A stretch of 64,000 bases of DNA. Source: an uncultured Candidatus Saccharibacteria bacterium (GTDB lineage: Bacteria > Patescibacteriota > Saccharimonadia > Saccharimonadales > Saccharimonadaceae). Shown here one piece after another: positions 35,997-45,549 of the stretch. The translations under genes and the position numbers were made by a program. A model generated the notes under the pieces. It had not been told where the DNA came from. It saw only the letters and a program-made list of their open reading frames with translations, and made no database searches. Position 1 is the stretch's first letter. Every line of letters starts with the position of its first letter. Location of the stretch: positions 107,283-171,282 of the forward strand of contig CAKVAO010000002.1 of assembly GCA_934725355.1 (NCBI GenBank), given 5' to 3'.

Positions 35997-38426
35997 CTAC
36001 AGGCTGACGTGGCGGTAAAACAGGCGTTTGACACTTTCTACAGTTAGCAGATAAGCTAGAACAATCAAACCTACGGTAATAGCCATGCCAAGGCTTGGTG
36101 TTGCAAAACCGAAATAGCGCCCTAATGTACTAAAGATTGTAGCCATTGCGATACTTAGCACCACTAGCACACTCAGCGCCAAGGTTTTAGATGGCTTGCT
36201 GCTGACGAATGGTAGTTTACGTGTGCGAATTACAAATACTACCAGTGTCTGCGTTAACAGTGATTCGATAAACCAGCCAGTTTGGAACTGCGTGGCAGTA
36301 GTGTGAAATACTAGCATTAAGATTCCAAAGGTAATGAAATCAAATATCGACGAAACGATACCGAAGGTCCACATGTATTTTCGCAGCGAACGAATATCCA
36401 TCCGCCGAGGCTGGCTAAGTTGGTCAACATCGACATTGTCGGTAGGAATAGCGAATTGCGACGTATCATATAACAGATTGTTGAATAGAATCTGTGGCGC
36501 AGTCATTGGTAAGAATGGCAAAAACAGCGAAGCGCCAGCCATTGAAAACATGTTGCCAAAGTTAGAACTCAGGCTCATCTGTAGATACTTTAGCGTATTA
36601 GCAAATGTACGGCGTCCCTCGACCACACCGTCGTTCAAGTAGCCCAAACTCTTACCCAGCAGAATCATATCAGCAGTGTCCTTTGCAACGTCAACGGCGT
36701 TATTGACCGAGATACCGATGTCAGCAGCACGCAAGCTTGGCGCGTCATTAATACCATCACCCATATAGCCAACCACATGACCTCGTCGACGTAAAGCTTC
36801 GATGATTGCTAGCTTTTGTGACGGATTAACTCGTGCAAATATAGTAGTGCGTTCAGCGCGACGTGCCAGCTGTATGCGGTTTAATTTAGCAATCTGATCA
36901 CCAGTCAAGACACCTTTAATTGGTAGTCCTAGCTCGCTAGCGACTTTTTGGCTAACCAGCGGATCGTCACCCGAGATGATTTTAATTTCGATGTTATTCG
37001 CTTGTAGGTTGCGCAATGACTTTGCAGCGGACGACTTCGGCGGATCAATAAAGGCAATGTACCCCTCGAAAGTCATATCCTGTTCGTCTGCTGGTGTGTA
37101 GTGTACGTTGTCGGACACGGTTCGGCTGGCAACCATTAATACGCGGTAGCCTTCTTGGCTCAGCGCAGTATAGTCATCATGCAGCTGTTCCAGACCCTTT
37201 GGTGTCAGTCGCCGTGCTGTGCCATTTTGGTCGCGATAATGCTTCACTATACTTAACATCGTATCGGCAGCGCCCTTTGTAATTAACAAGTTGCCATCGT
37301 CAGTGTGCGCCACCACGCTTTCACGCTTACGCTGAAAGTCGAATGGTATTTCTTGTGTCTTGCGGTAATCGCTCAGGTTGTATTTTTGAAAATTCAGTAC
37401 AGCTAAGTCCAGTGGACTTTCGTAACTGGTAGAGAACTTACAGGCTACTGCAGCTAGAGTTAGAGTGCGTTGACTCTCGGTGTGGTTAAAGTCCTGTGTG
37501 CGCGCTACGCTAATGCGGTTTTCAGTCAGTGTGCCAGTTTTATCGGTACATAAGATATCCATACTGCCGAAGTTCTGCATTGACGACAACCTTTTGACAA
37601 TCACACCCTTTTTCGCCATGCGTAGCGAGCCTTTAGTTAGGTTGATTGTAATAATTAGCGGTAACAGCTCAGGTGTCATACCGACGGCTAGCGCAATGGC
37701 AAATAGCAGAGAGCTCATTGCGTCACGATGAAACGCAATGTTGACCGCTAGAATAAAGACGACCAATCCACATGTAATACGCGCTAGCATTGACGATAAT
37801 TTGGCAATTTCAAGGTCAAATTCCGTGGGCTGGCTGCGATTCAGGCTGGCTGCGACATGGGCAAATTCAGTTGATTTACCTGTTGCGGTGACTAGCATCC
37901 GCCCTGACCCACTAGCAACGTTGCTGCCCATATATACCACGTCATCAAGGGCTTTTTGCACTGGGAAAGATTCACCTGTTAACGCTGACTCGTCTATTGA
38001 CAGATCGGTTGTAGCAATCACTTTGCCATCGGCGGGAATTAGACTACCTGCGATTAGTTCGATTACGTCGCCCGGTACAATATTCGATAATTCAATTGAT
38101 TTTAATTTATGGTCGCGCAAAACCTTTGCCGTAACACGTACTGATTTCTGTAGTGCAGCTGCTGCCTTTTCTGAACGATATGTGTTTAGAAAATCCAATG
38201 TTGTAGACAGTAATACGATGCCTAAGATTATTGCACCGCTCGCTACTTCATTCATAAAGAACGATAAAATTGCCGCTAACAACAAAATTACAACTAGCGG
38301 GTTCTTGAAACGTGCTAGATAGGCTGCTGCCCCCGATAGCTTTTTTGACTCGGTAATATTATTGTGCCCGTATTGAGATAAACGTCGCTTGGCCTCACGA
38401 CTAGTTAATCCTCCACTCCCTTTCAT
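35997..38426 (-). CDS. mgtA: Mg2+-importing P-type ATPase (MgtA/MgtB type)
   Basis: The 809 residues have the P-type landmarks: actuator loop LTGES, phosphorylation site CTDKTGTLTENR, hinge GDGINDAPSLRAADIGIS, and about ten helices, with a C-terminal block (SNFGNMFSMAGASLFLPFLPM) typical of P3B Mg2+ transporters. Ca2+-type ATPases would differ in helix 6. It imports Mg2+ at ATP cost. No Mg2+-sensing leader is possible, as TATAAT ends 7 nt before the ATG. The promoter faces the divergent esterase gene 50 nt away. Confidence 0.9.
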   Translation of the reverse strand: MKGSGGLTSREAKRRLSQYGHNNITESKKLSGAAAYLARFKNPLVVILLLAAILSFFMNEVASGAIILGIVLLSTTLDFLNTYRSEKAAAALQKSVRVTAKVLRDHKLKSIELSNIVPGDVIELIAGSLIPADGKVIATTDLSIDESALTGESFPVQKALDDVVYMGSNVASGSGRMLVTATGKSTEFAHVAASLNRSQPTEFDLEIAKLSSMLARITCGLVVFILAVNIAFHRDAMSSLLFAIALAVGMTPELLPLIITINLTKGSLRMAKKGVIVKRLSSMQNFGSMDILCTDKTGTLTENRISVARTQDFNHTESQRTLTLAAVACKFSTSYESPLDLAVLNFQKYNLSDYRKTQEIPFDFQRKRESVVAHTDDGNLLITKGAADTMLSIVKHYRDQNGTARRLTPKGLEQLHDDYTALSQEGYRVLMVASRTVSDNVHYTPADEQDMTFEGYIAFIDPPKSSAAKSLRNLQANNIEIKIISGDDPLVSQKVASELGLPIKGVLTGDQIAKLNRIQLARRAERTTIFARVNPSQKLAIIEALRRRGHVVGYMGDGINDAPSLRAADIGISVNNAVDVAKDTADMILLGKSLGYLNDGVVEGRRTFANTLKYLQMSLSSNFGNMFSMAGASLFLPFLPMTAPQILFNNLLYDTSQFAIPTDNVDVDQLSQPRRMDIRSLRKYMWTFGIVSSIFDFITFGILMLVFHTTATQFQTGWFIESLLTQTLVVFVIRTRKLPFVSSKPSKTLALSVLVVLSIAMATIFSTLGRYFGFATPSLGMAITVGLIVLAYLLTVESVKRLFYRHVSL

Positions 38427-38476
38427 ACTTAAAATTATAGCACAAGCATTAATCTAGTGTGATATGATATAAATAT

Positions 38477-39523
38477 ATGAAGAATCGACATAGTAAAGCA
38501 GAACCAAAGCAGGACTCGAAGCTAAAACGTGGCCTAATCATGGCAGGTCTGGCTGCAGGCTTAGCGGGCTTTACCTACTTGGCCTCATCTGCTGAGCGAC
38601 GGCAAAGGGCGGCTGTTTTGGCTATACGACAAATCTTTGATACCTATGGAAAGCTTGAAAACCATCGTTTTGCGCAGTATGTCCCCGATGACGTTTCCGT
38701 GTTGCGTGACGTTAATTATGACCACAATGATCCACAGGCACATTTAGATATTTATTATCCAGCGTCGCACGATAGTTGGCGTAAATTGGCGCCAATCGTC
38801 TGGGTACACGGAGGCGGCTGGATTACCGGTGACAAGAACAGCAAGGAACCATGGGGCAAGATTTTAGCGCACTATACTGGCTGTGCTGTAGTTGTGGTTA
38901 ATTACACCATTGCACCGCAGGATACTTATCCGTTGCCTGTAAAGCAGGTCAACGCGGCGCTTGCCTATATTAATCGTAAACATCGCCGATTAGGTTTGAA
39001 CCGCAATCGTATAATACTAGGTGGCGACTCGGCTGGTGCGCAAATTGCAGCGCAGGTAGCACTAATAAATACTAATTATCCTTATGCAACAGCCATGGGT
39101 ATTGCGCCGGCCGTTAAAAAATATCAACTAGCTGGTACTGTGTTGTTGTGTGGCGCATATGACCTAAGGCTAGCCGCCGATGACGCCGATATGGCTAAGG
39201 TGATGCAGGTCTTCGTTAAGGCATATTCAGGGCGTCTAGACTTCGAGAATCATCCGTTAATTCAATACGCGTCTATCCCCGAGTATATAACCGCTGACTT
39301 TCCGCCGACATTCATCACTGACGGTAATTATGATCCCCTCTTGCCACATTCGATGGTGCTAACTAAGGCGCTACGAGACGCCAAAGTCTCGGTCGATCCG
39401 CTATTCTTTAGCCGCGATTATCGCCCGCTATTATTACACGAATATCAGTTCAACCTTAATACTGAGGCTGGGCAGCTCTGTTTTGAACGTATTCTGAAAT
39501 TTGTTGCTGCACATACAAAATAA
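38477..39523 (+). CDS. Membrane-anchored alpha/beta-hydrolase (esterase, HSL-like)
   Basis: The 348 residues begin with a basic stretch and one hydrophobic helix (GLIMAGLAAGLAGFTYLASS), then an alpha/beta-hydrolase fold: oxyanion motif HGGGW, nucleophile GGDSAG, the acid in TDGNYDPLLP and the His in LLLHEYQF. This is the BD-FAE/HSL esterase layout; the substrate is unknown, perhaps acyl or acetyl groups of the envelope or host. TATGAT ends 8 nt before the ATG. Confidence 0.87.
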   Translation: MKNRHSKAEPKQDSKLKRGLIMAGLAAGLAGFTYLASSAERRQRAAVLAIRQIFDTYGKLENHRFAQYVPDDVSVLRDVNYDHNDPQAHLDIYYPASHDSWRKLAPIVWVHGGGWITGDKNSKEPWGKILAHYTGCAVVVVNYTIAPQDTYPLPVKQVNAALAYINRKHRRLGLNRNRIILGGDSAGAQIAAQVALINTNYPYATAMGIAPAVKKYQLAGTVLLCGAYDLRLAADDADMAKVMQVFVKAYSGRLDFENHPLIQYASIPEYITADFPPTFITDGNYDPLLPHSMVLTKALRDAKVSVDPLFFSRDYRPLLLHEYQFNLNTEAGQLCFERILKFVAAHTK

Positions 39524-39547
39524 TCTCGTGTTGTATAATATAGGAAA

Positions 39548-40786
39548 ATGAAACGAGATTTTAAATTTGATATTGTGGCTCGTGGTGGCGGTGAGTTCCC
39601 TTTGATGCGAGCCGGCATAATTCATACACCTCACGGTGACGTAAAAACACCAACGTTTAATGTTGTTGGTACGCACGGTGAAGTAAAGTTCATTAGTCCT
39701 GCAGAGCTCCATCAGATTGGTGCGCAAGTTATGCTGTCAAATGGTTATCACTTGCTAAGGCGATCAACATTAATCTCGGCTAGCGGTGGCTTGGCTAATT
39801 ATTCTGGCTGGAATGGTGTAACGTTTACTGATAGTGGCGGTTTTCAAGTTATGTCACTTGGCTCAGGTCTGGGTAAGGTCATTTCAATGAATGAACGTGA
39901 TGCATTGGACGAATCGCATATGACAGGCAAGGAAGATCGCTTAGCCATCGTTGATGATGAGGGCGTTGAATTCCGCGACCCCTACTCTAGCCGAATTATT
40001 AAGTTTACACCAGAATTATCTATCCAAACCCAGCACAAGATTGGTGCTGATGTAATGATGTCGTTTGATGAGCTGACTAACATTTCTGATACGTATGAGT
40101 ACAATGTCGAGAGTCTAGAGCGCACACGCAAGTGGGCGGAACGTGGTTTAGCCGAGCATATTCGCCAGACTGCTATTCGCTCTGGCAAACCATATCAAGC
40201 GCTGTATGGTTGTCTACAAGGTGGTTACTGGGAAGATCTGCGACGTAAGGCAGCACATGATTTGGCGGCAATGAGTATTGATGGTGAGGGCTTTGATGGA
40301 TTCGGTCTAGGTGGTGCACTTGAAAAGGAGACCCTGGGCGACATCCTGTCTTGGATGACCGAAATTTTGCCAGAGACTAAGCCGCGTCATCTGTTGGGAC
40401 TGTCTAAACCTGACGATATTTTCGTAGGCGTTGAAAACGGTGCTGATACGTTCGACTGTGTGGCGCCGACTCGCGAAGGTCGTCACGGACGTGTCTATAG
40501 TCTTGATGGTAATTTCTCTATTAAGAAAGCTTGCTATAGCAATGACGATCGACCGCTGACGACTGAATGTGATTGTCCGACTTGTGCAACAGGCGTTCGT
40601 CGCTCTGAAATTCGTCGTCTAATTAAGTCGCAGATCCCCGAAGAACGAGCCCGAGCTTTTACTATGTTATCAATGCATAATGTGCGTTTTATTTTGCATC
40701 TAACCGAGCAGATACGACAAGCTATTATCGACGGTGCATATCGTGAGTTCCGTGATCAATGGTGCGCCAGATACTACAAAAGCTAA
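39548..40786 (+). CDS. tgt: tRNA-guanine transglycosylase
   Basis: The 412 residues have the Tgt barrel with DSGGFQVMSLG (about 97-107), the nucleophile region (FDCVAPTREGRHG) and the zinc site CDCPTC ... H. The enzyme swaps the wobble guanine in GUN anticodons, including the tRNA-Tyr here, for a queuine precursor. No other queuosine gene is in the window. TATAAT ends 8 nt before the ATG. Confidence 0.95.
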   Translation: MKRDFKFDIVARGGGEFPLMRAGIIHTPHGDVKTPTFNVVGTHGEVKFISPAELHQIGAQVMLSNGYHLLRRSTLISASGGLANYSGWNGVTFTDSGGFQVMSLGSGLGKVISMNERDALDESHMTGKEDRLAIVDDEGVEFRDPYSSRIIKFTPELSIQTQHKIGADVMMSFDELTNISDTYEYNVESLERTRKWAERGLAEHIRQTAIRSGKPYQALYGCLQGGYWEDLRRKAAHDLAAMSIDGEGFDGFGLGGALEKETLGDILSWMTEILPETKPRHLLGLSKPDDIFVGVENGADTFDCVAPTREGRHGRVYSLDGNFSIKKACYSNDDRPLTTECDCPTCATGVRRSEIRRLIKSQIPEERARAFTMLSMHNVRFILHLTEQIRQAIIDGAYREFRDQWCARYYKS

Positions 40787-40821
40787 CTAAAAGCTAGTTA
40801 AAAGCTAGTTAAAAGTTAGCT
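40778..40821. repeat. Four tandem 11-nt repeats over the tgt stop codon
   Basis: Units AAAAGCTAACT, AAAAGCTAGTT (twice) and AAAAGTTAGCT. The first and last are inverted relative to each other (AGCTAACT with AGTTAGCT), so the array can fold as a hairpin in RNA and may help end tgt transcription. Confidence 0.85.
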
Positions 40822-40878
40822 AAGCTAACTAATCTTACTAATTTAATCAGTCGGTATTTTAGTATATTGATAAGCCGT

Positions 40879-40901
40879 AAGTAGCTTAGGCTAAGCTACT
40901 T
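40879..40901 (-). terminator. Hairpin at the 3' end of the AI-2E-family gene
   Basis: A perfect 11-bp stem with a single-base loop overlaps the stop codon at 40900. A T run is lacking, so termination is likely but weak. Confidence 0.5.
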
Positions 40902-42186
40902 ACTTAGACTTGCGCCTTGCGGCACGTTTAGCACGTCTAAACTCACGGTTCTGTATAACTTTATCGCGAGTCTTCTCCATTACTTCTTGGCCGACAAACT
41001 TACGTTCTTCGTTGGTAAATATTACCGGGCGACATTCATTTGTTTCTAGAATACCATCCATATCGCTATCCGTGCCACGACCATGCTCAGATGCTTCAAG
41101 CTTGTTGCGGTTCTGTAGCGCGTCGCGCGCCAATACGATTAGACAGCCTGACAGTGGAATGGCGATTAGGGTACCTAATAGTCCACCTATATTCATACCA
41201 ATTGTCATGGCAATAAGGATTAGTAGTGCCGACATACTCAACTGCTTAGACTGAACGCGTGGCTGGATAATGTTATTCTCGATCTGTTGTTCAATAAAGA
41301 ACACTACTAGATAGATAATTGCTGCAGGCCATGAGTAAATTAGTAGAAGTAATGTTACTACTGCCCCGCCAATTACAGCGCCAAACATTGGTACAAATAC
41401 CATTAGGAAGATGGTTATCCAGGCTGGCCAAATCAACATGATTGGTACTTGCGGAAATACAAATGACAAGATTGCAACCAAAACTGCTGTAAACGTGCCT
41501 GATATAACGCCAACTATAGCTTGGCCTGTGACATAGTTAGATACCACGTCGTACATTTTTCGTGCGACGGCTTTATGATGGCGTCGGCGCTCGTCATTCT
41601 GATACATTACTCGCCAGAATGTTTCCTCCCAATGTGGAGCTTCAACTAGCATAAAGAATGTTGCAAATGCCACCAGACAAGCATTGCCTAGAAATGCCAC
41701 CGTGTTTGACACAGCCACAGCAAGCATATTGCCTGCTGTGGACGCCATATTGCCCATATGACTCTGCAACTCGGCAATTAGCTTACTAACATCGTCGTTC
41801 AAATGGTGTGCAGCTAGAAAGTTTGAGACCCAGCCTGATTCAGACTGGATTTCCTTTAGAGTATTAGGCAATGCGCCTAAGAACCCTGCAATTTGCTGTA
41901 TAAAAATTGGCACTACTGTTAATAGCAGTACACCAAGCATTGCGACGATTAGAACATAGGCGATAAATGTGGCAAAAGTGCGCGATTTGCCTGGTAGTAG
42001 ACGCGCAAAGAATGAAACTGGTCGATTTAATACTAGTGCCAGGAAAAATGATATTGCTAGCATTAGCAGTGGTTCTCTGGCCCACCAGATAAATCCTAAG
42101 GCAGCAATGAAGCCTATAATTACTAGCCAGAAGCGTACGAATGTCCCTGTGCTAACACTCAGCCTCACCTCTTTCTCTTTACTCAT
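40900..42186 (-). CDS. AI-2E family transporter (YdiK/TqsA-like)
   Basis: The 428 residues show the AI-2E plan: a two-helix N-terminal pair, a polar segment about 110-140, then helices including the conserved ALLILIAMTIGMNIGGLLGTLIAIPLSG region. Members have been linked to autoinducer-2 or Na+/H+ exchange; the cargo here is unknown. The 75-residue tail is cytoplasmic and very basic (RRAKRAARRKSK). A TATCAT box ends 6 nt before the ATG. Confidence 0.87.
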   Translation of the reverse strand: MSKEKEVRLSVSTGTFVRFWLVIIGFIAALGFIWWAREPLLMLAISFFLALVLNRPVSFFARLLPGKSRTFATFIAYVLIVAMLGVLLLTVVPIFIQQIAGFLGALPNTLKEIQSESGWVSNFLAAHHLNDDVSKLIAELQSHMGNMASTAGNMLAVAVSNTVAFLGNACLVAFATFFMLVEAPHWEETFWRVMYQNDERRRHHKAVARKMYDVVSNYVTGQAIVGVISGTFTAVLVAILSFVFPQVPIMLIWPAWITIFLMVFVPMFGAVIGGAVVTLLLLIYSWPAAIIYLVVFFIEQQIENNIIQPRVQSKQLSMSALLILIAMTIGMNIGGLLGTLIAIPLSGCLIVLARDALQNRNKLEASEHGRGTDSDMDGILETNECRPVIFTNEERKFVGQEVMEKTRDKVIQNREFRRAKRAARRKSK

Positions 42187-42249
42187 AGATATATGATATC
42201 ACATTTTTGTTAGCCATAAGATTAATGACTGTAAATATATCATGAAAAC

Positions 42250-42281
42250 AAAAATACGACCCGCTGAGAAGTCGTATTTTT
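42250..42281 (-). terminator. Terminator of the secY-rpsI operon
   Basis: A perfect 11-bp stem with a 10-nt loop is followed on minus by GTTTTCAT after the T-rich arm. It lies 17 nt past the rpsI stop. Confidence 0.9.
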
Positions 42282-42297
42282 GTATAGTATCGCAAGT

Positions 42298-42696
42298 TTA
42301 GCGCTTGCTGAACTGTTCCTTGCGGCGAGCACCGCGTAGACCGTACTTCTTGCGCTCAACTTCGCGGCTATCGCGGCGTAGGTAGCCAGCCTTTGATAGC
42401 GAACCACGTAGATCGTCGTTTATTGATGACAATGCCTTAGCGATTGCTAGTTTAGCGGCATCGACCTGACCCGATACGCCACCACCACGAGCTAGTAGTG
42501 TGACATCAAAGTCATTCTGCTTGCTCACTAGAGCTAGCGGATCTGTAATCTCGGCTAGTAGGGTCTTGTTACCAGCTAGGAAGTCTTCAGCAGACTTGCC
42601 ATTGATGGTAATATTACCCTTGCCTGCATATAGACGTGCAGAAACGCTAGAGCTCTTGCGGCGACCTAGACCGTAAAAATATGTTCCAGTTGCCAT
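42298..42696 (-). CDS. rpsI: 30S ribosomal protein S9 (uS9)
   Basis: The 132 residues start YFYGLGRRKSSSVSARLY and end with the tRNA-contacting basic tail KKYGLRGARRKEQFSKR. It overlaps the rplM stop by one base (TAATG). The L13-S9 pair follows L17 here rather than standing alone. Confidence 0.97.
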   Translation of the reverse strand: MATGTYFYGLGRRKSSSVSARLYAGKGNITINGKSAEDFLAGNKTLLAEITDPLALVSKQNDFDVTLLARGGGVSGQVDAAKLAIAKALSSINDDLRGSLSKAGYLRRDSREVERKKYGLRGARRKEQFSKR

Positions 42697-43121
42697 TATT
42701 TAACCTCCAATTTTTCAGGTTGTTGCGCTGTATGATCATGTGCTTCACCTGCGAACACACGTAAACGCGCCTCGCGAGCATCGCGCAACTTATTCTTTGG
42801 TAGCATACCACTGACAGCACGCTCTAACATCTCAGCCATGCTGACTGTCTCTGCGCCCTTTTCCTTTAGTGCGCCAGCAAATTCACTGTGGCTGTAGTAT
42901 TTTTTAGCGCGACGATCGCCGTTATAGACAATCTGATCAGCATTGATTACTACTACGTAATCACCAGCATCCATATGAGCTGTGTACGACGGATCATATT
43001 TACCGGTTAAGCGGTTAGCTACGAAGGTAGCAACGCGACCCAACGGTAGACCAGCGGCATCGACTAGCACCCACTTGTGCTCAACTTCGCCAGCTTTCTT
43101 CTGATATGTCTTAGTATTCAT
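42696..43121 (-). CDS. rplM: 50S ribosomal protein L13 (uL13)
   Basis: The 141 residues match uL13: KWVLVDAAGLPLGRVATFVA, GDYVVVINADQI, and AVSGMLPKNKLRDAREARLRVF. uL13 is an early 23S rRNA binder. It is coupled to both neighbours by one-base overlaps. Confidence 0.97.
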   Translation of the reverse strand: MNTKTYQKKAGEVEHKWVLVDAAGLPLGRVATFVANRLTGKYDPSYTAHMDAGDYVVVINADQIVYNGDRRAKKYYSHSEFAGALKEKGAETVSMAEMLERAVSGMLPKNKLRDAREARLRVFAGEAHDHTAQQPEKLEVK

Positions 43122-43531
43122 TACTTGCTCTCCTTCTCGACCTTTTCGGCTTTAACGGGCTTAGCAATTTCTTTGATCTCGTCAACGAACTCAATACGAG
43201 CCATTTCAGCATTGTCACCAACGCGATTGTTGTTCAGCTTAACAATGCGCAGATAACCACTCTCGCGCTTTAGTTGTGGGGCGATTACGTCCATCAAACG
43301 ATTTGCGGTGTCTTGGTTAGTTGCTGCGATAATTGCACGACGACGAGCTAGACCGCCTTTGCGTGCCTTTGTAATTAGCTTTTCTGCCACTGGGCGAATA
43401 TCCTTAGCCTTTTGTGCAGTGGTGACAATTGCACCATGCTCAACTAGGGAGATTACTAGACCACGGCGCAAAGCACGACGCTGATCGGTCTCGCGGCCGA
43501 ACTTGCGTCCTTTGTATCCATGCCTATGCAT
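43121..43531 (-). CDS. rplQ: 50S ribosomal protein L17 (bL17)
   Basis: The 136 residues start MHRHGYKGRKFGRETDQRRA and have the bL17 core; the last 20 residues are an additional Lys/Glu/Val tail. It begins 3 nt after the rpoA stop, the usual alpha-operon order. Confidence 0.96.
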   Translation of the reverse strand: MHRHGYKGRKFGRETDQRRALRRGLVISLVEHGAIVTTAQKAKDIRPVAEKLITKARKGGLARRRAIIAATNQDTANRLMDVIAPQLKRESGYLRIVKLNNNRVGDNAEMARIEFVDEIKEIAKPVKAEKVEKESK

Positions 43532-43534
43532 TGA

Positions 43535-44455
43535 TTAAAACTCCAATTCTGCCACACGGGCCTTAACTTCATCTTTAGCCTTCGTACCGAAGCCCTTTAG
43601 ATCGTTCATTTCTTCATCGGTTAGTGAGATTAGGTCATTAACCGTATGAATGTCATTACTTACCAAAGCATTGGTTGTACGAGCACTCATGCCTAGCTCT
43701 TCGATGGGCATTGCTAGTAGGTCACTAGCAGTGTTTTCAATCCTATCGGCCGCATCAGCATTATCAATGACAGCGCTACCTGCAAGAGCCTTGTATTGAG
43801 CTACAAGGATAGCATTAGCTTGCTCAAATGCATCCATTGGCGCGATTGAACCATCGGTATCAATAGTTACTAGCAACTTGTCTAGGTCAACATTGTCGCC
43901 GACACGGGTTTTCTCAACATTGTAGCGTACGCGAGTTACCGGACTAAACGGAGCATCTAGCGCAATCATGTCGCTATGTAGTCGATTTGCAGATGATTTT
44001 TCTATGGTTTGATAGCCACGACCACGCTCGACTACGACATGTAGTACTAATTCCTTATTTGGATCGTCGATTGTAGCGATTAGCTGATCGCCGTTAATGA
44101 TATCAACGTCAGCACTGACTGCTAGATCGGCGGCGGTTAGGTTACCGCCCTTTTTAGTAACGGTTAGCTCAACTGGTTCCTCGCTGTGGCTGTTTAATAC
44201 TACGCTCTTTAGGTTTAGCATGATTTCAACTACATCTTCCTTAACGCCAGGAATTGTAGTGAATTCATGACTAACGCCATCGATTTTGAATGCAGTGATT
44301 GCAGTGCCTTCAATAGACGAGAGTAGTACGCGCCGAATAGAGTTGCCAAGTGTATGGCCATAGCCGTTTACTAGCGGTTCGATTGTAATCGTCGCGCTAT
44401 TCTGAGCTAGCTCTTTTACACTGGTAACCGATGGCTTTAAAATTGTACTAGTCAT
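43535..44455 (-). CDS. rpoA: RNA polymerase alpha subunit
   Basis: The 306 residues have the dimerising N-terminal domain (NGYGHTLGNSIRRVLLSSIEG) and the C-terminal DNA-binding domain (MPIEELGMSARTTNALVSND ... LKGFGTKAKDEVKARV). The C-terminal domain can contact UP elements and activators. An AGGGAGG site precedes the ATG. Confidence 0.97.
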   Translation of the reverse strand: MTSTILKPSVTSVKELAQNSATITIEPLVNGYGHTLGNSIRRVLLSSIEGTAITAFKIDGVSHEFTTIPGVKEDVVEIMLNLKSVVLNSHSEEPVELTVTKKGGNLTAADLAVSADVDIINGDQLIATIDDPNKELVLHVVVERGRGYQTIEKSSANRLHSDMIALDAPFSPVTRVRYNVEKTRVGDNVDLDKLLVTIDTDGSIAPMDAFEQANAILVAQYKALAGSAVIDNADAADRIENTASDLLAMPIEELGMSARTTNALVSNDIHTVNDLISLTDEEMNDLKGFGTKAKDEVKARVAELEF

Positions 44456-44466
44456 TAATCCTCCCT

Positions 44467-45084
44467 TTAGCGCGAGTAGAACTCGACAATTAGCTGTTCA
44501 TTAATTCCAGATTCCGCATCCTCGCGGGCCGGTAGACCGGTAACTTCAATTGTCAAATTCTTGACGTCTGACTTTAACCAACCTACTGGTTGAGTCTGAG
44601 CATCGCGATTAATCTCATCAATATTCTTAAAGAAGGCGCTCTTGACGCTGTGTGGACGAACCGTGATTGTATCGCCAGCCTTCAAGCGAATTGATGGGAT
44701 GTCAACACGACGGCCGTTTAGTAGAAAATGACCATGTGTTACTAGCTGGCGAGCTTGACGACGTGATACAGCGAACCCTGCACGATAAACTGCATTATCC
44801 ATGCGGCGCTCTAGTAGCTGCAGTAGCTTAACGCCCGTCTGAGCCTTGTCTTTAGTGGCTTCCTTCATTAGTGTACGGAATTGCTTCTCTAGTACACCGT
44901 AAATGCGACGTACCTTCTGCTTTTCACGTAGCTGTGTCAGGTACAATGATGGCTTGCCTTGACGCGAACCTGCGTGTTGACCCGGAATACCGGTCTTGTG
45001 TGCCATAACTTTGACAGCCTTACGATGTAGAGCGTAACCTTCGCGGCGGCTCTGCTTAACGATTGGTGAATTATCACGAGCCAT
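44467..45084 (-). CDS. rpsD: 30S ribosomal protein S4 (uS4), cysteine-free
   Basis: The 205 residues contain the S4 RNA-binding domain (RRMDNAVYRAGFAVSRRQAR) and a zinc-free N-terminus with no Cys. I start at the ATG 45084, one base after the rpsK stop and 6 nt after AAGGAGAG; the frame is open 39 nt further upstream inside rpsK. uS4 nucleates the 30S 5' domain and often represses its operon. Confidence 0.96.
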   Translation of the reverse strand: MARDNSPIVKQSRREGYALHRKAVKVMAHKTGIPGQHAGSRQGKPSLYLTQLREKQKVRRIYGVLEKQFRTLMKEATKDKAQTGVKLLQLLERRMDNAVYRAGFAVSRRQARQLVTHGHFLLNGRRVDIPSIRLKAGDTITVRPHSVKSAFFKNIDEINRDAQTQPVGWLKSDVKNLTIEVTGLPAREDAESGINEQLIVEFYSR

Positions 45085-45085
45085 G

Positions 45086-45505
45086 TTATGCTCTCCTTTC
45101 GCGCTTTGGACGTACACCACCATGTGGCACGCCAGTTACGTCGTTAATGCTCTCGATCTGCATTTCAGCAGCGCTGATTGCGCGGATTGCAGCATCACGA
45201 CCTAGACCGACACCCTTTACGTATACGTCAACCTTAGTTAAACCATATTGATTTTTTGCAATTTCAGCAGCCTTCTCGGTTGCAATCTGAGCTGCAAATG
45301 CTGTACCCTTCTTGCTTCCGCGGAAACCACAAGCACCAGCTGAGCTAGCGCTTAATGCATTACCCTTGTTATCGGCAAAAGTAATAATTGTATTGTTAAA
45401 TGTCGCCTGAATGTGGACCTGACCCAACGGCACACTGCGCTTAGTACGCTTTTTACCCTTGGCGGTCGTCTTCTTAGCGGCGGCAACAGATTTGTTATCT
45501 GCCAT
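45086..45505 (-). CDS. rpsK: 30S ribosomal protein S11 (uS11)
   Basis: The 139 residues match uS11 (HIQATFNNTIITFADNKGNA, ... INDVTGVPHGGVRPKRERRA), with an additional Lys-rich N-terminus of about 15 residues. uS11 lines the E-site region of the platform. Confidence 0.97.
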   Translation of the reverse strand: MADNKSVAAAKKTTAKGKKRTKRSVPLGQVHIQATFNNTIITFADNKGNALSASSAGACGFRGSKKGTAFAAQIATEKAAEIAKNQYGLTKVDVYVKGVGLGRDAAIRAISAAEMQIESINDVTGVPHGGVRPKRERRA

Positions 45506-45549
45506 TAATAGATTCCTTTCCTTAATTACCCTTCGTAATTTAGCGTATT

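Noticed and set aside
37738..38322. 194-residue plus-strand frame opposite the Mg2+ ATPase
   Set aside because: Antisense shadow of a conserved P-type ATPase; no family match and no promoter.
35997..38426. Calcium-transporting P-type ATPase
   Set aside because: The C-terminal SNFGNMFSMAGA block and overall order fit Mg2+-type P3B enzymes better.
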